Positions 18,945-27,835 of a DNA stretch of 64,000 nt are shown here, in pieces; the first letter of the stretch is position 1, and each line of letters begins with the position of its first letter. The notes below the pieces were generated by a model. It searched no databases. It had not been told where the DNA came from and was given only the letters and a program-made list of their open reading frames with translations. Source of the DNA: a bacterium 1XD21-70 (GTDB taxonomy: Bacteria; Bacillota; Clostridia; Lachnospirales; Lachnospiraceae); contig RAYB01000002.1 in assembly GCA_003669055.1 (NCBI GenBank), forward strand, positions 124,001-188,000, written 5' to 3'. The position numbers and the translations under genes were made by a program.

Positions 18945-20291
18945 TTAGCATACTCCCTGCGCCAGCATGGCTTCCGCCACCTTCTGGAACCCTGCCAAGT
19001 TCGCACCGGCAATATAGTTGCCTGGGCATCCGTAACGTGCGGAGACATCATCAATGCTGTGGAAAATATTCTGCATGATTTCCCGCAGCTTTACGTCCAC
19101 CTCTTCCTTTGTCCAGGACAAATGCTCCGCATTCTGGGACATTTCCAGGGAGGATACTGCCACGCCCCCTGCATTCACTGCCTTGGAGGGCAGGATCACC
19201 ACGCCGTTTTCAGAAAGCAGGTCAACTGCATCCTGGGTTGTGGGCATATTGGCAACCTCGATTAAGATCTTGCTGTGCCCCTCCTCGAGGATCCTGCGGG
19301 CATCCTCCTTGTGGATATCGTTCTGGGTGGCACAGGGCATATAGATATCTGCATTCACCCTGCCCCACGGCTTCTCGCCTGCATGGTATTCCACATGGAA
19401 CTTGTCTGCATAATCCTTCACCATATCCCGGCAGGATGCCCTCATCTCAAGCAGGTAGCCAATCTTTTCCCCTGTGATCCCCTCACTGTCATAAATATAC
19501 CCGTCCGGGCCGGAGAGGGTGACCACTTTCCCGCCCAGTTCGCTGATCTTCTTGCATACCCCCCAGGATACATTGCCAAAGCCGGAAATGGCAAAGGTGG
19601 TACCGGCGATTTTCTTCCCGATAGTCTTGAAATACTCCTCCGTAAAGTACACCGCACCGTAGCCGGTTGCCTCGCTGCGCCCTAGGGAACCGCCGTAAGC
19701 CAGCCCCTTCCCGGAGAGCGCCCCCGCCTCGTAGGCTCCCCGGATCCTCTTATACTGCCCATACAAGAAACCGATCTCCCGGGCTCCCACTCCGATGTCC
19801 CCTGCCGGGCAATCTGTGTCCGGCCCGATATAGCGGTATAGTTCGGTCATAAAGGACTGGCAGAAACGCATGATTTCGCTGTCTGATTTCCCCTTAGGGT
19901 CAAAATCGGAGCCGCCCTTGCCGCCTCCGATGGGAAGGCCGGTCAGGGAATTTTTAAATATCTGCTCAAACCCCAAAAACTTGATGATGCTCACGTTGAC
20001 CGAAGGGTGGAACCGGAGCCCTCCCTTATATGGGCCGATGCTGCTGGAAAACTGAATCCGGTATCCACGGTTTACCCGCACATTCCCGGCATCATCCACC
20101 CACGGCACCCGGAAGATGATGGATTTTTCCGGCTCTACTATTCTCTCTAAAATACCGGCCTTCTCATATTTGGGATCCGTGTCCACGATCGGCCGCAGGG
20201 AATTCAGCACCTCCCTGACCGTCTGCAAAAATTCCGGCTGGTTTTTGTTCTTCTCCTCGGTTTCCGCAATTACCCGGTCTACATATGACAT
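18945..20291 (-). CDS. gdhA: NADP-type glutamate dehydrogenase
   Basis: A 448-residue hexameric-type glutamate dehydrogenase that converts 2-oxoglutarate and ammonia to glutamate. The signature GPYKGGLRFHPSVN, the catalytic lysine region LPIGGGKGGSDFDPKGKS and CPAGDIGVGAREIGFLYGQY are intact. FAISGFGNVSWGV is the nucleotide-binding loop. Length and sequence order match the bacterial 450-residue class. An AAGGAGG site precedes the ATG. It sits between the enolase-like gene (27 bases upstream) and the giant fusion (6 bases downstream). Confidence 0.95.
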   Translation of the reverse strand: MSYVDRVIAETEEKNKNQPEFLQTVREVLNSLRPIVDTDPKYEKAGILERIVEPEKSIIFRVPWVDDAGNVRVNRGYRIQFSSSIGPYKGGLRFHPSVNVSIIKFLGFEQIFKNSLTGLPIGGGKGGSDFDPKGKSDSEIMRFCQSFMTELYRYIGPDTDCPAGDIGVGAREIGFLYGQYKRIRGAYEAGALSGKGLAYGGSLGRSEATGYGAVYFTEEYFKTIGKKIAGTTFAISGFGNVSWGVCKKISELGGKVVTLSGPDGYIYDSEGITGEKIGYLLEMRASCRDMVKDYADKFHVEYHAGEKPWGRVNADIYMPCATQNDIHKEDARRILEEGHSKILIEVANMPTTQDAVDLLSENGVVILPSKAVNAGGVAVSSLEMSQNAEHLSWTKEEVDVKLREIMQNIFHSIDDVSARYGCPGNYIAGANLAGFQKVAEAMLAQGVC

Positions 20292-20318
20292 TTTCTTGCC
20301 CTCCTTAATCGTTCTTTA

Positions 20319-21593
20319 TTAAAATTTTAATATCGGTGTAATGTCCGCAAGCCTGCACCCTGGGTTCAAATCACAGGCTCGCATCAGGAAATTCAGCTTG
20401 TCGATCCTCTCCCCTGACCTCGGGGCTCCGTTTTTGATAAATCCTACCTGCAGACCCACCGCCAGATCCATGACCACATCCCCGATCACGCCCCCTGCCC
20501 TCCCGGACGGGATTGCCAAAAGGTTGTGTGCCTGTGCGTACTCGTAGGTCTCTAAGGCCTCTGTGATGGTCCCCACCTGGTTGGGCTTTAGGATAAACCC
20601 GTCTAAGGCATTTAACCCATATGCCCTCTCAAGCCGTGCCCGGTTCGTCACAATGAAATCATCCCCAATGATATTGGTCCGTGTGATCCTCTCATGGGCA
20701 ACGGGATAATTCTCCCAATCCTCCTCATCCAAAAGATCCTCGATAAACACAAACGGGAACCTTTCCGTCAAAAGCTTCGCATAATCAATCAGTTCCCTGG
20801 CCTCCACCCGGCGTCCTTTTAGCAGGTAGGTCTTCTCTTCCCGGTCATACATCTCACTGGACGCACAGTCAAAGGCAAAGCCGATCTTCCCCGTATACCC
20901 GCAACGCCCGATTGCCTCGGATATCAATTCCAGGATAGCCTCCGGGTCCTCCGTGGGAGCCGCATAGCCGTAGGAGGGCGCCACCACCGGCTTATGGCCT
21001 AAATATCCGGCCAGCACTTTTTCCAGTTCCTGGAAGGTGTGGATCCCCATTTCCACGGCAGCGTCAATGCTCTTTGCCCCGTATGGCATGATGATAAATT
21101 CATTGAAGGGCTGGGTCAGGTTTTCATAGCGCCCCCCGTTTACTACATTAAAGCTGGGCACCGGCACCTGGCCGAGCGGTTTTTTTGCAATATAGTCATA
21201 CAAGGTTTTGTGGGACGCCTCTGCCGCTGCCCTGAAGGCCGCGATGGATACGGAATAGATGGCATTGCCCCCAAGTACCTTTTTCTCCGGCGTGCCGTCT
21301 AACTCCATCATTTTCTGGTCAATCTCCTTCTGGCCAAAGACGTCCATCCCCACCAGCTCCGGCGCAATGACCCGGTTCACATTATCTACTGCCTTATGTA
21401 CGCTTAGCCCATGGTATTTTCCCGGGTCATGGTCCCTGAGCACCACAGACTCAAACATCCCCACAGAAGAACCGGTCGGCGCACATCCCCTGCCTAAATA
21501 TCCGTCCTCCGTAACCACATCGACCTCCACCATCGGCCTGCATTTGCAGTCCACAAGCTGGCGTGCATGTACCTTTACGATCTTTGATCCCAT
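20319..21593 (-). CDS. Divergent enolase-like protein lacking several catalytic residues
   Basis: A 424-residue enolase-superfamily protein. The metal ligands are kept (D242 in FDCASSE, E285 in FIEDLLDE, D311 in IIGDDF), as are the two active lysines (K336 in FILKPNQVG, K387 in FIKNGAPRS). However the canonical GDEGG block is SYGY (207-210), removing the catalytic Glu; the SHRSGE block is SGRAGG (363-368), removing the His; and the SHA loop His is absent. So it may not be a housekeeping enolase. The ATG at 21593, with GGAGG 7 bases upstream, is preferred over a TTG at 21599. It follows glycerate kinase directly. Confidence 0.82.
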   Translation of the reverse strand: MGSKIVKVHARQLVDCKCRPMVEVDVVTEDGYLGRGCAPTGSSVGMFESVVLRDHDPGKYHGLSVHKAVDNVNRVIAPELVGMDVFGQKEIDQKMMELDGTPEKKVLGGNAIYSVSIAAFRAAAEASHKTLYDYIAKKPLGQVPVPSFNVVNGGRYENLTQPFNEFIIMPYGAKSIDAAVEMGIHTFQELEKVLAGYLGHKPVVAPSYGYAAPTEDPEAILELISEAIGRCGYTGKIGFAFDCASSEMYDREEKTYLLKGRRVEARELIDYAKLLTERFPFVFIEDLLDEEDWENYPVAHERITRTNIIGDDFIVTNRARLERAYGLNALDGFILKPNQVGTITEALETYEYAQAHNLLAIPSGRAGGVIGDVVMDLAVGLQVGFIKNGAPRSGERIDKLNFLMRACDLNPGCRLADITPILKF

Positions 21594-21595
21594 AT

Positions 21596-23002
21596 TCAAT
21601 CCTCCGCTTCCGGTATATATAAGACATTAAAATCACACAAGTTTGTTCCGGTATTCCCGGTAAAAACAGCATCCCCCATTGCTGCTAACGCTTCATAACA
21701 GGCATGCCCCCTGAGGGCAGAATACACGTCAACCCCCTTCTCCTTTGCCGTCTGGTAGCTGGTGGAATCACAGATCCCCCCGGCCACCGGTGTCGTCCCG
21801 TCCGTGCCCTCGGAATCAATGGACAGCATGCATGCCCCCTTCGTTTTTGCCGCCAGGATGGAAAAGCTTAGGGTAAGTTCCTGCCCGGGGCCTCCGTGCC
21901 CGCTAATCTCCTTATTGTCCAGGATTTTGGTGGTGGTTTCCCCGGAACTTAAGATCACACACGGCGCTTTCACCGGATTGCCATATGCCTGGACTTCCCT
22001 GGCAATAGACGCAAAAAAGCTTCCTGCATCCTTGCTCTCCCCCTCCAAAAAGGAGGAAAGGATGATAGCCGGGATTCCCATTTCCTCTGCGATTTCTTTG
22101 GCGTAAATACAGGAATCCGGCAGCGTATTCAGCAAATAGTAGGTGTTCCCCGGGAATGCCTTGGGAGTTTCTTTCTCCGGCCCTGCATGCATCAGGTAAT
22201 CCACCACGCTTTTGGGCAGCCGGTCTGCCACGTCATAATCTTTGATTACCCTCTTAGCATCCTCCAGCGTAGTCTTGTCCGGCCCGATGGGGGTACTGGC
22301 ATATTTTTCATACGGGATCCCGATATCCCCTGTGGCCGGGTTCCCCACTGCATCGCTGATTCCAAACCCGATCAGTTCCGCCCCTACCGACTGGATCCGC
22401 TTTGCCAGCATCCCCCCGTTCATGGCTGAGATATGGCGGCGGATTGCATTGATTTCATAGATCCCGGCTCCCGATTTCAGCATCACATCCGTGGTTTTGA
22501 CCTCATCCTCCAGGGTGATCCCTTCGATAGGGCAGCTCATCAGGGCAGAACTCCCGCCGCTGATCACCGCAATAAAAAGATCATCCGGGCCGGCATTGTC
22601 TACCAGCTTTAAGATCTTTTGGCAGGCCTCATAGCCTGCCTCATTCGGCAGGGGATGCCCTCCTACATACACATCCGTTTTCCGGAAACAATCTGTCTCC
22701 TCTGCGACCTTTACGATGGCAATCCCCTTGGTCAGCCGGTCTCCTAAAACCTCATCCACTGCCATTGCCATATGGTTGCATGCCTTTCCCGCCCCCAGCA
22801 GGTATACATTCCTTTTCTTTGACAGATCCCAGGTTTTTGTCCCGATATGCAGGATATCCCCCTCCAGGCGCATAATACTTTTGATGCGGTTATAGGCATC
22901 CAGTTTCTGCAAGGTTTTTTCTGTAATATCGAGGACAATTTTCCTGGATTTTTCATCTCCATGGGCTGTCAGAGATTCATAATTTTTAACTTTTCTGGCC
23001 AT
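21596..23002 (-). CDS. Glycerate 2-kinase (MOFRL family)
   Basis: A 468-residue glycerate kinase of the type that makes 2-phosphoglycerate. It has the N-terminal domain with YLLGAGKACNHMAMAVDEV, GGHPLPNEAGYEA and FIAVISGGSSALMSCP, and a C-terminal MOFRL domain with GGPGQELTLSF and SIDSEGTDGTTPVAGG. The ATG at 23002, with an AAGGGG site, is chosen over a longer upstream frame. It is the first gene of a long minus-strand run with the enolase-like gene next (stop and start about 3 bases apart), so glycerate could feed the enolase-like step. A good promoter lies just upstream. Confidence 0.93.
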   Translation of the reverse strand: MARKVKNYESLTAHGDEKSRKIVLDITEKTLQKLDAYNRIKSIMRLEGDILHIGTKTWDLSKKRNVYLLGAGKACNHMAMAVDEVLGDRLTKGIAIVKVAEETDCFRKTDVYVGGHPLPNEAGYEACQKILKLVDNAGPDDLFIAVISGGSSALMSCPIEGITLEDEVKTTDVMLKSGAGIYEINAIRRHISAMNGGMLAKRIQSVGAELIGFGISDAVGNPATGDIGIPYEKYASTPIGPDKTTLEDAKRVIKDYDVADRLPKSVVDYLMHAGPEKETPKAFPGNTYYLLNTLPDSCIYAKEIAEEMGIPAIILSSFLEGESKDAGSFFASIAREVQAYGNPVKAPCVILSSGETTTKILDNKEISGHGGPGQELTLSFSILAAKTKGACMLSIDSEGTDGTTPVAGGICDSTSYQTAKEKGVDVYSALRGHACYEALAAMGDAVFTGNTGTNLCDFNVLYIPEAED

Positions 23003-23045
23003 GTTTTTCCCCTTATTTATTGTTGTAATTTGCCTTGTTAGCCGG

Positions 23046-23074
23046 ATTATAGTACATTCAACTTGGGACTTCAA
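23046..23074 (-). promoter_or_regulatory. Promoter of the glycerate kinase operon
   Basis: On the minus strand TTGAAG (23069-23074) and TATAAT (23046-23051) are 17 bases apart, about 45 bases before the ATG. A small palindrome CAACATTGTTG lies further upstream near 23115 and could be an operator. Confidence 0.65.
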
Positions 23075-23157
23075 CAGAATAGAGATAAGCGGATAATATA
23101 GCAAAAAAACTGAGCAACATTGTTGAGAAAGGCAAAAAAACGTCAAAAAATGCAAGA

Positions 23158-23197
23158 AAAAACGAGCCTCCTACGCCAGCAGAAAGGCTCGTTTTTT
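23158..23197. terminator. Bidirectional hairpin terminator after the TRAP operon
   Basis: AACGAGCCT (23161-23169) pairs with AGGCTCGTT (23185-23193), with A and T runs on both sides. It separates the TRAP genes from the glycerate kinase operon. Confidence 0.85.
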
Positions 23198-23226
23198 ACT
23201 GGTTTCCATGTTTATTTCCATGTTTT

Positions 23227-24513
23227 TTAGCGAAGTAATTCCGGCAAGAATGTGACAATCTGCGGGAAACAGCTGATCAGGATTACGATCAGGTAAAGCA
23301 GCCCTACCACCGGAACCAATTCCTTCATCATCTTATCAAATGAGGAGTGGGAAAGCTTCTGGGAGATGTAAAAGCAGCTCCCTACCGGCGGGGTCACCAT
23401 GCCGATGCAAAGGTTGGTTACCATGATAATGCCAAAGGCCAGCGGGTTCACCCCCACAGCCCCGGCGATTGTCACCATGATCGGCCCAAACAGCACAATC
23501 GCAGAATTGGTGTTCACAAACATCCCGATAATAATCAGCAGGATATTCAAAAGAAGCATGATCAAAAGCCGGGAACTGGTGATGCTAAGCACCGCATTGC
23601 TGATCATATCCGGGACATTGTTCATGGACAAAATCCTGGCAAACATATTGGCCACGCCAAAGGTCATAAAGATGGTTGCCGCAGAAACCCCGGCATCAAA
23701 CACTGCCTTGCAAAAATCCTTAAAGGACAAGGACTTATAAACCAGCCCGCTGACAATCACCGAGTAGGCCACACCGATCACGGATGCCTCCGTGGCCGTA
23801 AAAATACCGGAATAGATCCCTCCTAAGACGATGATCGGCATAAGGATGGCCGGGAAGGCGTCCCACAGGATATGGATAACCTCCTTGGCCGTATAATCAT
23901 GCTCCTCCTTGCTCTTGTATCCCCGTTTTTTTGCCACGTAAAAATTGTAGGCCATCAGGATCAGCCCCATCATCAGGCCAGGGATAATGCCGCCCATAAA
24001 CATATCCGTGATGGACACGCCCATGGCAACCCCGTAGGTAATCATCGGGATGCTCGGCGGGATCACCGGCCCGATGGTGGAACCGCCACCCACCAGGCAG
24101 CCCGCATAGGTCTCATCATATCCCTGCGCCGTCATTGCTGCGATCATAATGCCGCCGATCGTGGCACAGGTGGCCGGGCCGGAGCCGGAGATTGCCGCAA
24201 AAAAACAGCAGGACACTACCGCCGCCATGCCGAGCCCGCCCGGCATCTTATGGGTGATCACATCTGCGACTTTGATTAGCTTATTTGCCAGCCCGCCCCT
24301 TGCCATCAGTGTCCCCACCATCATGAAAAATGGCATGGACAGCATGGAAAACGAGTCAATGGCAGTGACAATGCTCTGGCTGAGCATCACCGACATGGAA
24401 GCGCCATTAGACATGAAAGGGAAGGCGGCAATACACCCTAACCCGATAGCCATCCCGATCGGCATGGTCAGGCAGGCGGCAACCAACATCGTAAGCAATA
24501 ACACTGCAAGCAT
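23227..24513 (-). CDS. TRAP transporter large permease (DctM type)
   Basis: A 428-residue, 12-segment membrane protein that forms the sodium-driven translocation channel of a TRAP carrier. Typical blocks are MPFFMMVGTLMARGG, GCLVGGGSTIGPVIPPSIPMITYGV and MVTPPVGSCFYI near the C-terminus. Its ATG follows the small permease stop at once, with AAGGAGGAGG upstream. It is the third gene of a DctP-DctQ-DctM operon preceded by a box shared with the cyclodeaminase-M20 genes. The cargo is a small organic acid of unknown identity. Confidence 0.94.
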   Translation of the reverse strand: MLAVLLLTMLVAACLTMPIGMAIGLGCIAAFPFMSNGASMSVMLSQSIVTAIDSFSMLSMPFFMMVGTLMARGGLANKLIKVADVITHKMPGGLGMAAVVSCCFFAAISGSGPATCATIGGIMIAAMTAQGYDETYAGCLVGGGSTIGPVIPPSIPMITYGVAMGVSITDMFMGGIIPGLMMGLILMAYNFYVAKKRGYKSKEEHDYTAKEVIHILWDAFPAILMPIIVLGGIYSGIFTATEASVIGVAYSVIVSGLVYKSLSFKDFCKAVFDAGVSAATIFMTFGVANMFARILSMNNVPDMISNAVLSITSSRLLIMLLLNILLIIIGMFVNTNSAIVLFGPIMVTIAGAVGVNPLAFGIIMVTNLCIGMVTPPVGSCFYISQKLSHSSFDKMMKELVPVVGLLYLIVILISCFPQIVTFLPELLR

Positions 24514-25011
24514 TTATGCCTCCTCCTTTCCCTTGCCCATCAGCTCCCCCGCACGCCTCTGGATAATACGGATGCACACATCCGCCATTGCCAGCACACC
24601 GGCAAAATACATCGGCCACTTGGGAAGCCACTGCATGGAAGTATAGACCTGATGGGATTTCATCACCGTCATGGTCACTCCCCACAGCTTATAACACATA
24701 TAGGCACAAAACAGCACCGTCAGGATATCCCCGATCCAAAAAATAATCTCTTCTACCTTTGGGTTCTTCTTGTGGAAGGAATTGGCAAGGGCAGTCACCG
24801 TCAGATGCTCTGAGGTCTTGCCCGCCCAGCCAATCCCTGCACAGATCGCCCATACCAGAAGGAACCTTGAAAGTTCCTCTGCCCAGGAAAAGGTAAAACG
24901 AAAACAATAGCGCGTAACGACGCTGGTTGAGAGGATCACCACAATGGCAGAAAGAAGAAGAACAATGATAAACTCTTCTATCCGGTTGTAAAAAGGAACC
25001 TTTTTCTCCAT
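24514..25011 (-). CDS. TRAP transporter small permease (DctQ type)
   Basis: A 165-residue protein with four membrane segments, the small partner of the TRAP channel. The block FTFSWAEELSRFLLVWAICAG is the family hallmark (W-x-E-E-x-x-R). It lies between the binding protein (47 bases upstream) and the large permease (directly downstream). Confidence 0.92.
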   Translation of the reverse strand: MEKKVPFYNRIEEFIIVLLLSAIVVILSTSVVTRYCFRFTFSWAEELSRFLLVWAICAGIGWAGKTSEHLTVTALANSFHKKNPKVEEIIFWIGDILTVLFCAYMCYKLWGVTMTVMKSHQVYTSMQWLPKWPMYFAGVLAMADVCIRIIQRRAGELMGKGKEEA

Positions 25012-25058
25012 ATTTTCTTCTCCTGTAAAGTTTCTTTGTGCAGCAAATTTACTGTTTT

Positions 25059-26201
25059 TTACTCATATTTTGCGCTGATTTCAAGGCATTTATCAATGCG
25101 CTCCTGACCGATTTTATCCGCGAATTTATCATAAATGCTGCGCCCGATATCTACCCACTGCTGCTTTTCCTCCGGGGTCAGTTCCACTACCTGGCAGCCA
25201 TAGTCCGTGGCTTCCTTTTCTGCATCAAACTGCAGCTGGTCAGTGTACGCCCGTTCCCCCTCTGCAATCTCGTCGCATACCATCTGGATCAAGGCCTGGT
25301 CCTCTGCTGACAGGGTATCCCAGAAGGGCTTGGAAATGACTACAGGGGAAAAATCAAACATATGCTCAGTCTTCATGATGTACTTCTGGCATTCATATAG
25401 CTTGCTCCCCTGGATCTGCCCCCATGGGTTCTCCTGGGCATCCACGGTACCGTTCTGTAAGGCGGTGTACAGTTCACTGAATGCCATGGGGATCGGGGAC
25501 GCCCCCAGGGCGTTCCAGAATGACTCATGGATCTGGTTGCTCATAATCCGGATCTTGATCCCGTTTAAGTCAGAAGGAACCTTGATTTCCTTGTTTGCCG
25601 TAAGCAGGCGCCACAGTTCCGTGCCGCCGGTCACCCAGCCCAGCCCATGGAAGCCACTCGGCTCCAGTTCATCTAAGATCTCCCGCCCCACTTCCCCGTT
25701 CATAGCCTCATTGGCAGCCTCGCCGCAGCTAAACAGGTAAGGCAGGTCCAAAAGCATCAGGGACTCACAAAAGCCGCCTAAGTTCGCCGCTGACATACAA
25801 GTCATCTCGATGGTACCTAACTGAAGCCCCTCCAGAAGTTCCGAGTTGGAACCCATCTCCGAGTTGTAGTAGCACTCCACCTTAATCCTTCCCCCGGTCA
25901 GTTCATCCAAACGGGCAGACAGGCTTCTGCCGTAATGGCCGGAAGGCTGGTTCTCTGCCGTGGCCGTGCAGTACTTGATCACCAGGGAAGGCCCCTGGGT
26001 GTAGTCCGTGCCGTCTGCTGCCCCCTGGTCATCCTCTCCGGATGCTTTCGTATCAGCAGGGGCTTCCGTCTTTGCCCCGCCGCCTCCGGCTGCTGCCGTG
26101 GTATCCGGGGCTGCGGCTCCGCCGCTGCCACAGGCACTAAGAGCCAATGCCATGCTCGATGCCAGAACCAGGCTTGTGAATTTTTTGAGATTTTTTTTCA
26201 T
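25059..26201 (-). CDS. TRAP transporter substrate-binding lipoprotein (DctP type)
   Basis: A 380-residue extracellular binding protein. The N-terminus has a lysine-rich signal peptide and lipobox LALSACGSGG (cysteine about residue 24), then a low-complexity Ala/Gly/Thr linker up to about residue 65. The DctP fold follows, with KVECYYNSEMGSNSELLEGL and PSDLNGIKIRIMSNQI, where the arginine normally clamps a carboxylate. It therefore probably binds an organic acid. It is the first gene of the operon, downstream of the 36-bp shared box. Confidence 0.93.
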   Translation of the reverse strand: MKKNLKKFTSLVLASSMALALSACGSGGAAAPDTTAAAGGGGAKTEAPADTKASGEDDQGAADGTDYTQGPSLVIKYCTATAENQPSGHYGRSLSARLDELTGGRIKVECYYNSEMGSNSELLEGLQLGTIEMTCMSAANLGGFCESLMLLDLPYLFSCGEAANEAMNGEVGREILDELEPSGFHGLGWVTGGTELWRLLTANKEIKVPSDLNGIKIRIMSNQIHESFWNALGASPIPMAFSELYTALQNGTVDAQENPWGQIQGSKLYECQKYIMKTEHMFDFSPVVISKPFWDTLSAEDQALIQMVCDEIAEGERAYTDQLQFDAEKEATDYGCQVVELTPEEKQQWVDIGRSIYDKFADKIGQERIDKCLEISAKYE

Positions 26202-26288
26202 ATACTTGAACTCCTTTCAATAAAATCACGGTATTTTGATAGTTTTATCCTATCTGCCTATTAGGATATGACAATTCTTGCAAAATAA

Positions 26289-26324
26289 ATATAGAAATCG
26301 TGGCGAAAAATACAAGAATATTAC
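26289..26324 (-). promoter_or_regulatory. 36-bp conserved box upstream of the TRAP operon (candidate AraC site)
   Basis: Read on the minus strand, this 36-base stretch beginning GTAATATTCT matches 27708-27743 (plus strand) at about 30 of 36 positions, with the same orientation relative to its downstream gene. A TATTTTGC and an AATTGTC segment follow in both copies. The neighbouring AraC regulator is the obvious candidate to bind both. Confidence 0.7.
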
Positions 26325-26407
26325 TTCCCTTCCCAAAGCCGTAATATGCCTTTCCTTTACGAATCCCTTTTTTCTATTCCCGCCGCCTGCTTTAGCAAGC
26401 CGGCAAA

Positions 26408-26450
26408 ACAAAACTGCCAAAGGCTGTGTGCCGGCCTTTGGCAGTTTTGT
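26408..26450. terminator. Perfect 17-bp hairpin terminator between AraC and TRAP genes
   Basis: ACAAAACTGCCAAAGGC (26408-26424) is the exact reverse complement of 26434-26450. It lies in the 26202-26567 gap, which otherwise holds only the TRAP promoter region. Confidence 0.9.
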
Positions 26451-26567
26451 CTGTTGACGAGATATACCGCGGCAGGAAATTCCTTCCCTGCATGCCCATA
26501 CTTTAACCTGCAGCAAACCTTATGTCAAACCATTCTGCATATCCTGATAAGATCTTTATATTTTCCA

Positions 26568-27494
26568 TCAAAATTTTCGTAAAACAGCTTGGTTTGTAAG
26601 GTCTCCGTGGTGCTGTTTCCGGTATTTTAGAGGCGTTGTCCCCATCTCCTTTTTAAAGCATTCCGTATAATAGCTGCTGGTGTTAAAGCCTGTCTGCTGG
26701 GCAATCTGGGTGATGGTAAGTTCCGTGCAGGTCAACAGCTTAATGCTTTGCGCAATCCTGTACTTTGTCAGGTAGGTGATGGGTGACATATTCTGGATCC
26801 GTTTAAAGATCCGGCAGCATTCCCCCCTGCTGACATGGATCGAATTGGAAATATCCTCTAGGGTTATCCTCTCCATATAGTTCTTGTGGATAAAATTCTG
26901 CAGGGTTTTCATCCGCTGCTTTTCTGAAAAGGTGACCGCAGACTCCACCTCCACTTTTTCCCGGTTATTCAACAGGATCAGGTACCAGATCCTGCATAAA
27001 ATAATCTTCATTTCCAACTCATAGCCATACTCCTGGGCGTCATTTACCTTCCCCAGCTTCCATAGCAGGGCACATATTTTTTTGTGCCACGGCTGGCTCT
27101 GCAAAGGGAATGCCTGCATCTCCTTGCTGAACAGGATCGGATCCACATAATCCCTGCGGATCATGTTTTTCGGCTGCCCATAGATCATGCTGGGATGGAA
27201 GTTCACGCAGATATATTCACCTCCGCCTTTTTCTACCGGGGATACCTCATGCAGCACACCGCTATTGACAAAAATCCCCTCCCCCTTTTGGATAAAATAC
27301 TCTCCTGCCGGGGTCAGGAAACGCACTACCCCCTTGATCACTAAGGAAATCTGGATCTCATAATGCCAGTGGGTAATCTGCTTACAATCTTCCCTGGACA
27401 CCAGCTGCCGGTCCATGGACACCGGGAATTCCTCTGTCCCATGCTCCGTCAGTTCCTGCTGGCTGTCATCGATAATGATCGGCCTGAATTTCAT
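26568..27494 (-). CDS. AraC-family regulator with N-terminal cupin domain
   Basis: A 308-residue activator. Residues about 20-130 form a cupin effector domain (THWHYEIQISLVIKG, IFVNSGVLHEVSPVEKGG). Residues about 195-295 hold two helix-turn-helix motifs: ITLEDISNSIHVSRGECCRIF and ITQIAQQTGFNTSSYYTECFKK, the second being the AraC signature. It sits between the TRAP operon and the cyclodeaminase-M20 operon, and both of those have a matching 36-bp box before them. It is probably their common regulator, sensing the transported compound. The ribosome site is weak. Confidence 0.92.
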   Translation of the reverse strand: MKFRPIIIDDSQQELTEHGTEEFPVSMDRQLVSREDCKQITHWHYEIQISLVIKGVVRFLTPAGEYFIQKGEGIFVNSGVLHEVSPVEKGGGEYICVNFHPSMIYGQPKNMIRRDYVDPILFSKEMQAFPLQSQPWHKKICALLWKLGKVNDAQEYGYELEMKIILCRIWYLILLNNREKVEVESAVTFSEKQRMKTLQNFIHKNYMERITLEDISNSIHVSRGECCRIFKRIQNMSPITYLTKYRIAQSIKLLTCTELTITQIAQQTGFNTSSYYTECFKKEMGTTPLKYRKQHHGDLTNQAVLRKF

Positions 27495-27707
27495 CTCATC
27501 AACCCCATTCTCATAAAAATATGCACATATATGGACATATCCCGGCTCATTTCCCGTATCTAAAACAACAGGCCTGGAATTTGCTCTATATCATAACACA
27601 ATCCCTTAAGATGTCAAGAAAACCGCGCAATTATTTCATATTTTTCGCCCAATATGTATAAGTATCAACCCTTAACCCCCAAAACCATACCATAAATCCA
27701 AACAATC

Positions 27708-27743
27708 GTAATATTCTCGTATTTTCCGTCAAGATTTGCATAT
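27708..27743 (+). promoter_or_regulatory. 36-bp conserved box upstream of the cyclodeaminase-M20 operon (candidate AraC site)
   Basis: The plus-strand counterpart of the box at 26289-26324. It ends about 92 bases before the ATG at 27836. The rest of the 27495-27835 gap is AT-rich and carries no gene; a TATGATAAT segment at about 27765 may be part of the -10 region. Confidence 0.7.
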
Positions 27744-27835
27744 ATTTTGCCCGGATAATTGTCTATGATAATCTTATCAACACTGTAACTGCCTGACGCC
27801 TTTCTAGTTACGGATAATAAGGAGGTATTTATCTT

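Noticed and set aside
20319-21593. Calling this gene the housekeeping enolase
   Set aside because: Several catalytic residues are replaced and it is coupled to glycerate kinase, so a paralogue with another role is more likely.
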